Below are positions 40,960-49,126 of a stretch of 59,239 nt of DNA, one piece after another. A program made the translations under genes and the position numbers. Under the pieces are notes generated by a model. The model saw only the letters and a list, made by a program, of their open reading frames with translations. It searched no databases and was not told where the DNA came from. How positions within the stretch are numbered: the first letter of the stretch is position 1; each line of letters begins with the position of its first letter. This DNA is from a virus. The stretch is taken from positions 1-59,239 of IMG/VR virus record IMGVR_UViG_3300034064_000298. The stretch is one strand, 5' to 3'.

Positions 40960-41938
40960 GTTTCATCCTCATAAGTTCGATTTTTATTTTACTGGTGTGA
41001 GCTGCTTCCATGATGGCAAGCAACGCACCAAGACGTCCGTATGTTCTGACAGCATCCGCAACGTCTTTGATACCATGATCCCACTGTGGAATACTCACCG
41101 CCCACCCCATTTCGATTGCGCGGCTGATCATGGTTTGGCCCGAGATATCTTGGTCAGGCACTACTATTATATCTCGTCTCAGTGAATTTATCAAGTTGGA
41201 TTGTTCATCATTGACCGTGTTGTGCAACACCGCGAGGCCATTGATTGCAAGGGCGTCGAACACTCCTTCAACCACGATCGCTGATGTCCACTCCGGCATT
41301 TGCAAATCTGCGCCGAATACATATCCAGGTTGAATATCATGAATATATTTTCGTTTTTTGTTGTCCAAGTATCGAGAAGAATGTCCAACGATTCTATTAT
41401 TATGCGTGAATGGTATAACTATTCGATTACCATCTCTAGCGTATTCTCCATTGCCTGTGCCTACCATAAATGGATAACAAGATGGATCAATAGCTCTATC
41501 TTTCAAGTATTTGACAAACTTTTCGTGCGCTGGGTTATTTTGATCAAGTAACTCAGTCTCGTCGGGTAGTTCCTTGCTCTCGAACCTGATCTTACGAGTA
41601 GGCCCAAGGTGCTGTTTGTGTTCCTCTATGATGCCATAAATGCTTTTGTGTCTTAGGCTTTCGAGATTGATATATTCTATCATCGTCTCGTCCACGCCAA
41701 GCCATTCTAGCAGACGTCGTGATTTGAGTGATAGGATTTTCCCTTGAGAGAATCCAGTGACGTATCCGCAGTTGAAGCAGTGCCACTTCCATGAACCGTC
41801 TGTGTCGACTTTTAGTCCACCTCTGCCTCGCTTGTCCGGAGTTTCGCCCATGTGAACACAGCATGGTGCATTCAAAGCCCACCAGCCAGAAGGTGTAGAC
41901 TTCTTTTTGTGTGTTATCAAAGTTAGTATATCAATCAT
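40937..41938 (-). CDS. DNA primase (T4 gp61-like, zinc + TOPRIM)
   Basis: 333 residues. Zinc-binding region C26/C27, H29, C54, C57 (HCFNC), a linker, and a TOPRIM domain: VVEGVFDAL (E224) and VPDQDISG (D261, D263). It makes RNA primers for Okazaki fragments with the helicase downstream. Oddity: the -10 box of its promoter is only six bases from the ATG, so the mRNA is predicted to be leaderless. Confidence 0.92.
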   Translation of the reverse strand: MIDILTLITHKKKSTPSGWWALNAPCCVHMGETPDKRGRGGLKVDTDGSWKWHCFNCGYVTGFSQGKILSLKSRRLLEWLGVDETMIEYINLESLRHKSIYGIIEEHKQHLGPTRKIRFESKELPDETELLDQNNPAHEKFVKYLKDRAIDPSCYPFMVGTGNGEYARDGNRIVIPFTHNNRIVGHSSRYLDNKKRKYIHDIQPGYVFGADLQMPEWTSAIVVEGVFDALAINGLAVLHNTVNDEQSNLINSLRRDIIVVPDQDISGQTMISRAIEMGWAVSIPQWDHGIKDVADAVRTYGRLGALLAIMEAAHTSKIKIELMRMKLDQRIRN

Positions 41939-41944
41939 GCGTCC

Positions 41945-41973
41945 ATGATAACATGATTTTCAAGGGTTGTCAA
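41945..41973 (-). promoter_or_regulatory. Sigma70-like promoter of primase
   Basis: TTGACA (41968-41973), 17 bases, TATCAT (41945-41950). The stop TGA of the upstream gene is inside the -35 box; ATG is six bases after the -10. Confidence 0.7.
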
Positions 41974-43115
41974 CGATAAAATAGATTTACCACGAATCCT
42001 GTAGTGATAGCAACAATCGCTCCCTGATTAGCAGGTGGCACTGGATAAGCGTATGGATTTACACCACCAGCAGGTAGAGGCCAATAACCTGAACCTTGTT
42101 CGGTGACCACGATCTCGGTGACCGTTCCCTGTGCGTTTATAACAGCATACGCAGCAGCGCCCGCACCATCTCCTAGAATATCTACCCTAGGCGGCGCCAG
42201 ATAGCCTGAACCGCCGTTTTGCACTGTGATGCTCTGTAGTTTGCCATCGGTGCAGAAGGCATAGGCCAACGCCGGAACACCAGGAGGATTGGGCGTGGCA
42301 AAAATGCTATTGTTGAAGCACATGCGAAGCAGCGGATACCACCCCTCCACCGTCCAGTGGATAGTGCCTGTGTGGTTCAAGTATGTCTTGCTCTCAGTTA
42401 CGTTGTACCAGAGACTTTGGTAGTTTTCAGCCCACTGAGCTTTGATCGTGCCAGTGTATTGGATTAGATCCATCTGAATCGTGGTTATCGAACTTGTTGG
42501 CTCAATGAAGCTGGAGTAGTATTCTGTGTTCAACCATGAGTTGTAATAGCTACCATTTCCAGACCAGTATTGTCCTGCCCAGTTGGGATAATTTTGGTAA
42601 CTGGTGCCACCATAACTGACCTGACTTGACAGCTCCACCGTAGGAATGGTCAACGGAGCACTCGGCACGAACTGAGGCAATGCAGAGTTCACGATGTCCA
42701 TCATTGCTCTAGCGCCTGCCTGTGCATCGGTGAATACAGCTTCGGTCAGATTGCCAGACTTACGAACTATGGAATAGCTGGCTGGTTGAGCCTGTAGTTC
42801 TACCAGTTCCGGTTGCGTGAATGTCACCTTAGCTCTACCCGTAGATCCATTCAATATAACCATTGCTTTTTCTAGTAGAATCTTGAGGCCATTTGTGGTC
42901 ATTACTCTGAACACAAATGAACTACCGGTAATATTCACCGGTTTTTCATCTTGATTTACAAACTCGAACAATAGAACGTTATCTACTCCGAGATTTAAGG
43001 TTAATTTCTTTGCGTACACGGGTGAATACCTATAGGTGAAAGTATAATCCCCGCTCGTATTCATTAGTAATACACGGGTCTTTTGTTGAAATATATAAAC
43101 TGTTGTAGAGTACAT
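41970..43115 (-). CDS. Late virion protein, baseplate/fibre type
   Basis: 381 residues. The N-terminal about 115 residues (DNVLLFEFVNQDEKPVNITGSSFVFRV...GRAKVTFTQPE) look like a BppU-type Ig-like baseplate domain. The C-terminus has two units of the type NGGSGYLAPPRVDILGDGAGAAAY / EQGSGYW, frequent in phage neck and fibre proteins. ATG is seven bases after GATAAATA and has no ribosome site. A structural role is inferred. Confidence 0.7.
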   Translation of the reverse strand: MYSTTVYIFQQKTRVLLMNTSGDYTFTYRYSPVYAKKLTLNLGVDNVLLFEFVNQDEKPVNITGSSFVFRVMTTNGLKILLEKAMVILNGSTGRAKVTFTQPELVELQAQPASYSIVRKSGNLTEAVFTDAQAGARAMMDIVNSALPQFVPSAPLTIPTVELSSQVSYGGTSYQNYPNWAGQYWSGNGSYYNSWLNTEYYSSFIEPTSSITTIQMDLIQYTGTIKAQWAENYQSLWYNVTESKTYLNHTGTIHWTVEGWYPLLRMCFNNSIFATPNPPGVPALAYAFCTDGKLQSITVQNGGSGYLAPPRVDILGDGAGAAAYAVINAQGTVTEIVVTEQGSGYWPLPAGGVNPYAYPVPPANQGAIVAITTGFVVNLFYR

Positions 43116-43122
43116 GGTTGAG

Positions 43123-43130
43123 TATTTATC
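43123..43130 (-). promoter_or_regulatory. T4-type late promoter motif (divergent pair, left)
   Basis: GATAAATA, CTCAACC, ATG at 43115. The opposite-strand motif starts 14 bases away. Confidence 0.75.
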
Positions 43131-43144
43131 ATTATTTTTTTACC

Positions 43145-43152
43145 GATAAATA
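43145..43152 (+). promoter_or_regulatory. T4-type late promoter motif (divergent pair, right)
   Basis: GATAAATA, CCACAAC, ATG at 43160. Confidence 0.75.
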
Positions 43153-43159
43153 CCACAAC

Positions 43160-43540
43160 ATGAACAACTTAATATTCACCAAATTAGCCGAAAGGTATCC
43201 ATTTATTACATTATGTATCTATGCTTCCGAGGAGTATGTAGGCATAATACAGAACAAGGATGACACCATTACGTCGATGTATGACTTTGGTAGCATAATT
43301 GATATTGAGTTGAAACGACGTTTTATTGAATTAGCTAATATATGGTGGTGGGAAAGTAATCGTTCGATTCCAATCAATATATTCCTGAAAAGAGACTGGG
43401 AAGTATTTCGCCCATATATGAAAACATTTACCAACAAAGATCTGAATATTATTCATGGACCAGTATGCAGTCTAAGTGATCTGGCCAAACTCAGGTCCAA
43501 ACGGCGTAGTATAACTCTCGTCAAGCGTATTGACCAGTAG
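43160..43540 (+). CDS. Conserved phage protein of unknown function
   Basis: 126 residues from the ATG at 43160, chosen for its place after the late motif; the in-frame upstream ATG lies before the promoter. Segments YVGIIQNKDDTITSMYDFG and NIWWWESNRSIPINIFLK recall an unknown family of marine T4-like phages. Plus-strand island; its last 69 bases overlap the oppositely oriented DnaE-like gene. Confidence 0.7.
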   Translation: MNNLIFTKLAERYPFITLCIYASEEYVGIIQNKDDTITSMYDFGSIIDIELKRRFIELANIWWWESNRSIPINIFLKRDWEVFRPYMKTFTNKDLNIIHGPVCSLSDLAKLRSKRRSITLVKRIDQ

Positions 43541-44089
43541 ATTCATGTGAATTTTTGCCAACATGGCGTAACTGATCGCATGCGACTTTCTGAATACAAA
43601 TCCCTTACTGTCATCTCCGTCCCACACTGACTCAAACACCGTAGGCCAAGGCATATTTTGCAGATGCGCCTTCCCTGGTCTAATGATCGAAATTATTGCT
43701 GCCAATCTTGGAATGGAGTCTGGCTTCATTCTTGACAACAGGTCGGGCCTACCACCTATATGAACAATTTGACTTGCCCATTCAGAGTCATTCCATAGTC
43801 GTTCCCATGGTGGCTCAGTTGTGAGCAGTTGTTCGTAGTGATCTTGATCGCGTATCATGGCATAGACGGACATGTTCAACAGATCGATCTTAAAATAGCC
43901 TCGCCTCTCTGCCTCCTCGTAGTCTATTGCTGCACACTTCAGAATAGGATCATACGGGATCTCGGTAGCATATATTCCACTGTTGTGTAATCTAGGTTTT
44001 CCCATGTGACTTTGTCTGGCCGACGTGTGGCGGATCAACCTCAGTAGTTGATTTCTGTCACCAATGTCGATGTCAATATCAGCACTCAT
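43472..44089 (-). CDS. Miniature DnaE-like (DNA polymerase III alpha) protein
   Basis: 205 residues. In order it matches key pieces of bacterial DnaE: DIDIDIGDRNQ (D6, D8; E. coli PDFDVDF, D401/D403), GYFKIDLLN (D69; E. coli KFDFLGL, D555), MKPDSIPRLAAIISIIRPGK (E. coli LQPDCFEDMIALVALFRPG), and FRKSHAISYA (E. coli FNKSHSAAYA). All three catalytic aspartates have counterparts, but the spacing is far shorter and the PHP, thumb and OB domains are missing (DnaE is about 1160 residues). It may be inactive, a regulator, or a minimal enzyme. It sits in the replication cluster, start abutting the upstream stop (TAAATG). Confidence 0.72.
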   Translation of the reverse strand: MSADIDIDIGDRNQLLRLIRHTSARQSHMGKPRLHNSGIYATEIPYDPILKCAAIDYEEAERRGYFKIDLLNMSVYAMIRDQDHYEQLLTTEPPWERLWNDSEWASQIVHIGGRPDLLSRMKPDSIPRLAAIISIIRPGKAHLQNMPWPTVFESVWDGDDSKGFVFRKSHAISYAMLAKIHMNLLVNTLDESYTTPFGPEFGQIT

Positions 44090-44773
44090 TTACCACCCCG
44101 CTTGGCGTAATATATCTTGGGCATATTCTTGATCTTCTGGACGATTGAGCATGATTTTCTGCCAGTACATCGTGTCGATATACGGCCAGATCATTGCTAT
44201 CTGATCGCTGGTTAGTTCCGATAGAAACTTCTGTCCACTGTCACTGGAATATAGCACCCATGGACTTAGACGCCCAGCAACGATCGCGTGAAGATTTGCG
44301 TTCACGTTTCCATACCGTAGAACATCCTTTGCAGGATGTTCGGTTTTTTCTTGCCAAGTTATCGAATACTCCACGGCTCGACTCAGTGCGTCGCTTACGT
44401 CCTCGACACGAAGGTAGTCGATCAAGAAAGCGGTATAGGATGTGTCCTTGCACCAGTGATCGATTTTCTTGTTGTTCTTCAGAAGGTATTCCACGAATCT
44501 CATAGGATTGATAATCTTCGTGTTCACGCTGTATATACCGAACTTGACAAATGCCAAGTAGTATGGACTATTGATGAAATCCATAATCGTTCTCGGTTTG
44601 TGATTGCCAGCAGATATTTCATAGAACTTCAAGAACGCGTAGAAACCTAGCCTTACACCTGGATCATCTTTGGCTAGAAATCTACGTTTCTTCTCGCATG
44701 AATGCGACAATAAGGACGATGGTCTCTTGAACTCTTTCTTGCAATATTCGCAAGTCATGTCCTCCGTTGTCAT
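44090..44773 (-). CDS. Zinc-finger protein of the replication cluster
   Basis: 227 residues from the ATG at 44773, eight bases after the preceding stop; an earlier in-frame ATG lies inside that gene. N-terminal C2H2-like finger (CEYCKKEF...LLSHSC), then KRRFLAKDDPGVRLGFYAFLKFYE and a helical body (INPMRFVEYLLKNNKKIDHWCKD). DNA binding is likely from the finger. A conserved family of T4-like phages is suspected (from memory); function unknown. Confidence 0.7.
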   Translation of the reverse strand: MTTEDMTCEYCKKEFKRPSSLLSHSCEKKRRFLAKDDPGVRLGFYAFLKFYEISAGNHKPRTIMDFINSPYYLAFVKFGIYSVNTKIINPMRFVEYLLKNNKKIDHWCKDTSYTAFLIDYLRVEDVSDALSRAVEYSITWQEKTEHPAKDVLRYGNVNANLHAIVAGRLSPWVLYSSDSGQKFLSELTSDQIAMIWPYIDTMYWQKIMLNRPEDQEYAQDILRQAGW

Positions 44774-44780
44774 GTGTGTC

Positions 44781-44951
44781 TCAGTGAGTAGTTGAATATT
44801 TAACATTCACGGTATTTGGACGTTCAACGTCTGTTGCTTTGCAATCTTGAATTACACCACCATTCGCTAGGAACACTTCCATCTCTTTCTTGATCTGGTC
44901 GGAGTGGCGTTCCTTGAATGTCTTGTTTTCGTCTTTCTTTTTTTCGATCAT
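44781..44951 (-). CDS. 56-residue charged protein
   Basis: GGAGACAACGT-ATG gives a good start. Very charged helix MIEKKKDENKTFKERHSDQ followed by FLANGGVIQDCKATDV and a short tail. Fits exactly between two genes. Function unknown. Confidence 0.6.
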   Translation of the reverse strand: MIEKKKDENKTFKERHSDQIKKEMEVFLANGGVIQDCKATDVERPNTVNVKYSTTH

Positions 44952-44975
44952 ACGTTGTCTCCATTGTGTAGTTGA

Positions 44976-45446
44976 TCAGCCAAGTTCCTTCTTGATTTGT
45001 TCCTTTGTCCAGCCCATTGCTTCGGCCAATTTTTTCAGTTCCTTTACGTCGGTGAACTGTGACATCAGTTTTACATCATCTGCCTTCAGGGAAGGATATA
45101 GCTTCATGAGAAACTTTTCTCCCTTGTTGCTCCCGCCACCTTCCTTCTTTTTCTGTGCGAGCCAGGGATGACGCTGCTTTCCTAACCCTGGACTCACGGT
45201 TGTTGCCATGAGCCATTGTAGCTCAGGATGTTTGTTGACAGCGAAGAAATGCTTATTCAGCCTCTCGTTGGTCGAGATGATATAGAATTCCTGAAGTTCC
45301 GAACTACCCTCTACTGTGACACCCCAAGAAATCATCAGGTAGTTGCTGAATTTCTTCCGATCTTCGTCGGTGAAGTTTTTGTAGTAGTCACGATCCTTTA
45401 GATCGAAGGCTGCCATTTCCGACTGTATGTCTAGTTTGCTACTCAT
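44976..45446 (-). CDS. Possible clamp-loader small subunit (T4 gp62-like)
   Basis: 156 residues from the ATG at 45446, with AGGAAGG seven bases upstream (TAATG overlap with the preceding gene). NKHFFAVNKHPELQWLM, PGLGKQRHPWLAQKK and a C-terminal helical tail (DVKELKKLAEAMGW) resemble the small, fast-evolving clamp-loader subunits of T4-like phages, where a basic core is followed by a short helix. The match is by pattern only. Confidence 0.45.
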   Translation of the reverse strand: MSSKLDIQSEMAAFDLKDRDYYKNFTDEDRKKFSNYLMISWGVTVEGSSELQEFYIISTNERLNKHFFAVNKHPELQWLMATTVSPGLGKQRHPWLAQKKKEGGGSNKGEKFLMKLYPSLKADDVKLMSQFTDVKELKKLAEAMGWTKEQIKKELG

Positions 45447-45961
45447 TACCATGCCTTCCTGTAGTCGACGACCTCACAGTTCCTGCTTATTTCTTTCACA
45501 AAGTACACGCACTCTGGTTTTTCTTTGTCGGTTATAGGAACACATAGCATGTGTCCGTTTTTCATTTTTGGACTGAACCAGGTCACTTCTTGGTACACAT
45601 CCATGATCTCAATATCAGGAAAGGTTGGCGAAAAGCTGCTCAGTGGGTTATACTGAAAGGCTTTGAACCCTCTGTCGTTTATCGACGTGAGCGAAATAAC
45701 TTCCAGATCACCAAGGTCAGGTTCACCTATCAAAATTTGCCAGTCGATCGGCATTTTTACTATGTTTTCGCCAATACGCAACACTAAAGCAGGTGCGGTA
45801 AAACTCTCCAAAAATATAAGAGGAATATAGTAGTAGTCTGGCGATAAAGGATTGCTGTTGTCCAGCACCGCGAAACGTAGATCATCGACGTCAGTGTGAA
45901 GATGATACAGATCGAAAGGTTTATTGTTATCTAAGGTTAATATTTTCAAGAGACTCTCCAT
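45446..45961 (-). CDS. Conserved phage protein of the replication cluster
   Basis: 171 residues: DLYHLHTDVDDLRFAVLDN, YYIPLIFLESFTAPALVLRIG, KMPIDWQILIG, LTSINDRGFKAFQYNP, VTWFSPKMKNGHMLCVP. The whole pattern matches a well-conserved unknown family of marine T4-like phages (from memory). Beta-rich. Adjacent to UvsW-like and possible clamp-loader genes, so a link to replication or late transcription is inferred. Very short leader predicted. Confidence 0.7.
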   Translation of the reverse strand: MESLLKILTLDNNKPFDLYHLHTDVDDLRFAVLDNSNPLSPDYYYIPLIFLESFTAPALVLRIGENIVKMPIDWQILIGEPDLGDLEVISLTSINDRGFKAFQYNPLSSFSPTFPDIEIMDVYQEVTWFSPKMKNGHMLCVPITDKEKPECVYFVKEISRNCEVVDYRKAW

Positions 45962-45972
45962 GTAGTATCATC

Positions 45973-46001
45973 AGTGTACTGTCATCTGTCAATAAAGTCA
46001 A
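45973..46001 (-). promoter_or_regulatory. Sigma70-like promoter
   Basis: TTGACT (45996-46001), 17 bases, TACACT (45973-45978); an overlapping alternative -35 TTGACA is also present. ATG is only 11 bases after the -10. Confidence 0.55.
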
Positions 46002-46004
46002 GTC

Positions 46005-47465
46005 TTAATTTTTCCATTCTAGCTTTTCTTGTGTAAAAGGATACCGAGCATCTTTGTAGAATGCTTTCCTTTTTGAAAGATGGCGTTTGGCAAACTTACA
46101 GCTGGACGTAATATCCCAGATATTGACGAAATCCTTGTCCTCAGCTTTGCGAATACCTCTACCAATACTCTGAATAACTCTCACAAAGCTCTTGCCAGGT
46201 TCAATGAGTACAAGGTTAAATATTCTAGGTATATTGATGCCTACCGCTGCCACGCCATACGTTGCTATAATGATCTTGTCGTCACTAGTAGCGACATCGT
46301 CGTACTCGGTTTGCCTGTCCGATGCTTTGGTGCTACCAGAAACGAAAACTGATCCATCTAGCTGTGTCACTAGAGCTTTACCAGGCGCGACACGATCAAC
46401 CAATACCAGAGTATTTCCAGTCTTGGCGATTTCGCTGATAACTTTAGCCATAGTTTCCAAACGCTCCTTGTTCTCAAGTAGGAACTTCAGCTCCTTCTGA
46501 TAATCCTTGAACTCTACGTGGTCAACCAGTTGAATAATGTTGACGTGACATTGTGCCAACACTCCCTTGTCCTGCAACTCGGCAGCAGATAGATGGCTGA
46601 TCACTGGACCTAGACTTACAGTCAATGCTATTCGGTTGAAGTCTTCCTTTGGTACAGTTCCAGTTAGGCCCCACCGAATAGGAATTTCACCCATAACTCC
46701 AGTGAGTAGTTGCTTCAGCGCAGATGCCTTCGCTTGGTGAGCCTCGTCTATCATGACGCAAACAACGCCCTCGATGAACTCTTGGATAGTTATCGCTGCT
46801 TCTCCATCTCTGGTGTTTTTGAAAAGTTCATTCAGGCTTTGCCATGTGCTTATGGTATGGGTTTTGCCGAACTCTTTTCGATCACCATAGTACACGCCTA
46901 CGTCCAGGCCGAGGTTGATATAGTCCTTTTCGGTCTGCGTTACTAGACTCTTGTTGGGAACTACCACGATGGTCCTGCCGTGTGCTTCGCACCGTTGGCT
47001 TAGGGTAGCCGTGATGAGAGTTTTGCCTGCACCTGTTGCAACCTCCTGAATGCTCTGTGTGTTAGTTAGGAAGTTGTTTACCGTTTCTACCTGGTAGTCT
47101 CGTAGCTTGATTGCCACCCCTTCATTCGGATGACCTTTTGGCCATGTTTTATGTGAGAAGGTATCCTCGGTCACAGGCTCGAAGTTGAACGCGGTATTGT
47201 ATTCTCTGACGTCAACCAAGTCGATATCGTAGCCCTTGTTGGACACTATAGGCAGTATCTCTTCCAAGAGGTTCACATAGGTCGAACCTCCCATCTGAAA
47301 GTAGTTGGTTGAACCATCCCAGCGTCCAAGACGGACACTGGTACAGTATTTCAGTGCGGGATCGATGAATTTGAACTTCTTGGTGAGTATCTTCCTGGTA
47401 TCAAGATCCAACCCCTCAAATTTGCAATTCACCTCATCCTTGACGATCAGTGTACATTGTTTCAT
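46005..47465 (-). CDS. UvsW-like superfamily 2 DNA helicase
   Basis: 486 residues (T4 UvsW 503). N-terminal about 100-residue domain, then SF2 motifs: Walker A EVATGAGKT (141-149), DEAH (240-243), motif III LTGTVPK, and motif VI SIGRGIRK. UvsW remodels branched DNA (R-loops, stalled forks, Holliday junctions) and switches T4 from origin- to recombination-driven replication. Gene order with the replication cluster fits. Confidence 0.9.
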   Translation of the reverse strand: MKQCTLIVKDEVNCKFEGLDLDTRKILTKKFKFIDPALKYCTSVRLGRWDGSTNYFQMGGSTYVNLLEEILPIVSNKGYDIDLVDVREYNTAFNFEPVTEDTFSHKTWPKGHPNEGVAIKLRDYQVETVNNFLTNTQSIQEVATGAGKTLITATLSQRCEAHGRTIVVVPNKSLVTQTEKDYINLGLDVGVYYGDRKEFGKTHTISTWQSLNELFKNTRDGEAAITIQEFIEGVVCVMIDEAHQAKASALKQLLTGVMGEIPIRWGLTGTVPKEDFNRIALTVSLGPVISHLSAAELQDKGVLAQCHVNIIQLVDHVEFKDYQKELKFLLENKERLETMAKVISEIAKTGNTLVLVDRVAPGKALVTQLDGSVFVSGSTKASDRQTEYDDVATSDDKIIIATYGVAAVGINIPRIFNLVLIEPGKSFVRVIQSIGRGIRKAEDKDFVNIWDITSSCKFAKRHLSKRKAFYKDARYPFTQEKLEWKN

Positions 47466-47468
47466 GCG

Positions 47469-47747
47469 TTACTCATAGTTGGTCAAGTCGATGCTAGACC
47501 ATAAGGAAAGTTTCGTCAACTTTTTATTTCTCGCTACATCTATGGCGTCGCTACTGATGACCTCTTCCTGTGTGAGGATTTGTATCATCGCGCAGAGATC
47601 GCCGATTTCCTCTTCAAGGCGTTGCTTGTTGGTTTTACCATTCCACTCGGAGTCTATGCCAAACCTAAATATCTTAGATATGGCTTGCGATACCTCGGCA
47701 CATTCTTCTTGCGTGATGCAAAGGATTTCTTTATTTTGTTTGTCCAT
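47469..47747 (-). CDS. MazG-like NTP pyrophosphohydrolase
   Basis: 92 residues, a one-domain MazG fold: ITQEECAEVSQAISKIFRFG and LEEEIGDLCAMIQIL give the metal-binding E-E-x-x-E ... E-x-x-D pattern. Such phage enzymes hydrolyse (d)NTPs, or possibly ppGpp in cyanophages, adjusting nucleotide pools. It sits next to the UvsW-like gene. GGAG lies nine bases upstream of the start. Confidence 0.82.
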   Translation of the reverse strand: MDKQNKEILCITQEECAEVSQAISKIFRFGIDSEWNGKTNKQRLEEEIGDLCAMIQILTQEEVISSDAIDVARNKKLTKLSLWSSIDLTNYE

Positions 47748-47786
47748 TATTTATCTCCAGGTTGGTTATTTTAGGTGAGGGCAGCC

Positions 47787-48791
47787 TTACGCTGCTCCCA
47801 TCATGCAAGTCATCTTAGCAATGCTGCGCCACTTCTTGGCATTCACCTTAGTAAGGTCGGCAATTTTCAGTGCCATGCGAATCGACATCTCGTTGAGCTT
47901 GTTGCGGTTCTCATCCATGAAGTCGATGATCTCCTCTTCCTGCTCTGGTTCGAGGTTATAGCCTTGGAAGAGGGCGCCTGTCTTATATATCTGCTTTACG
48001 CGAAGGAACTTGTCGCGCATGCTGTTCATTGTCAGGTCAAGGTAGTGGCACCGGCTACCAAGGGCGGCCAAATGGTCTTGGAGCTTCTTGCTCTTGATGT
48101 TGTTGAAGTCAAGGTTAGTGATGAAGATGATGGAAGCCTTGAAGTCGTAGGAGTCAGGAATGTCTTCACGGCGAAGCATGTGGCTGTCGGAGTTCCAGTG
48201 AATCCTACGCTTCTTGCCGGAGTCAAGGGCTGCTTTTAGGATGTTCAAGGACAACTCGTCGTTGAATACGCTATCGCAGTCGTCGAAAACCAATACGTTA
48301 CCAGGTTCGCTGAACTTGTAGAGTTTAGCGTATAGTCCGATCGGGCTGATCGCTCCCTTTACGATGTCATACTTCAGTGGGCGATTCGCTATCACATCAA
48401 ACAAGGATGCTTTTTCCAGCTGTTGCTCTACGCCGTAGCTCTTACCTACACCAGGAGGTCCAACTACGATCATGGAGCGAATGTTGCCCATGATCGCTGC
48501 GTCTGTCATGTCTTCGAGAATCTCGAAGCGTTCGCTGATGCGCTCCATGATCTCGTCGTCGGTTTCGCGCTGAACCGGTTCAACTGGTACTTCTGAAATT
48601 TCGTAGTCGTGGTGGCTGTTGACTCTGATTCGAATATTGTTTCCAGCCTTATCGCCGAATTCTTCGGTTGCCCGGACAGTAATGTAGGCGCCTTTTGCAC
48701 CTTCCTTGTATCCTTTTACCAAAGCAAAGGTCTTGTTGCTGATTGGGTTATTGAGGTAGCTGCCGCTCTTGATGGTAACCGTAGAATTCAT
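47787..48791 (-). CDS. AAA family ATPase of the replication cluster
   Basis: 334 residues. An N-terminal about 65 residues of beta strands (FALVKGYKEGAKGAYITVRA) are KOW-like. Then come Walker A GPPGVGKS (111-118), Walker B VLVFDDCD (167-173), sensor ASIIFITNLD, and a helical lid. It is not a typical clamp loader (no SRC motif). T4-like marine phages have a similar conserved ATPase of unknown role (from memory). Own strong promoter. Confidence 0.82.
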   Translation of the reverse strand: MNSTVTIKSGSYLNNPISNKTFALVKGYKEGAKGAYITVRATEEFGDKAGNNIRIRVNSHHDYEISEVPVEPVQRETDDEIMERISERFEILEDMTDAAIMGNIRSMIVVGPPGVGKSYGVEQQLEKASLFDVIANRPLKYDIVKGAISPIGLYAKLYKFSEPGNVLVFDDCDSVFNDELSLNILKAALDSGKKRRIHWNSDSHMLRREDIPDSYDFKASIIFITNLDFNNIKSKKLQDHLAALGSRCHYLDLTMNSMRDKFLRVKQIYKTGALFQGYNLEPEQEEEIIDFMDENRNKLNEMSIRMALKIADLTKVNAKKWRSIAKMTCMMGAA

Positions 48792-48825
48792 GTCGTCTCT
48801 CTCCGTTTGTTTACGTTATGGGAGT

Positions 48826-48854
48826 AGTATAGCGTCGTTGACCAGAGGTGTCAA
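48826..48854 (-). promoter_or_regulatory. Sigma70-like promoter
   Basis: TTGACA (48849-48854), 17 bases, TATACT (48826-48831), three bases after the stop of the upstream gene. Confidence 0.8.
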
Positions 48855-48856
48855 CT

Positions 48857-49108
48857 TTAATTTGAAAGAAGTGCGACCATGAGGAACCCCTCTAGGTTCT
48901 CCATCATCTCGGAAAGCTCTCTGGTCATTTTCTGGTAGTTGCCGGTGATATTGCCTCGTTGGCGACACCTTACACTCTCTTTGCTCATCTCGGTGAGCTT
49001 CAGGTCGACGGTAGCTATCATCTTCATCAGATCTCGCCTTGCCACTGGATTCTTGATTCCTCTAGCTTGCTGTTGGATATTGTCCAGCTTTTTGCGTTCT
49101 TCAAACAT
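48857..49108 (-). CDS. Small coiled-coil protein
   Basis: 83 residues, almost all helical and charged (FEERKKLDNIQQQARGI; LTEMSKESVRCRQRG), consistent with a coiled coil. Not recognised. In the early transcript that starts near 49565. Confidence 0.65.
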   Translation of the reverse strand: MFEERKKLDNIQQQARGIKNPVARRDLMKMIATVDLKLTEMSKESVRCRQRGNITGNYQKMTRELSEMMENLEGFLMVALLSN

Positions 49109-49126
49109 TAGGTGACATCCGGTAGA

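Noticed and set aside
47745-47755. GATAAATA directly before the MazG-like ATG
   Set aside because: No gap at all to the ATG and part of a normal GGAG ribosome site, so probably chance.
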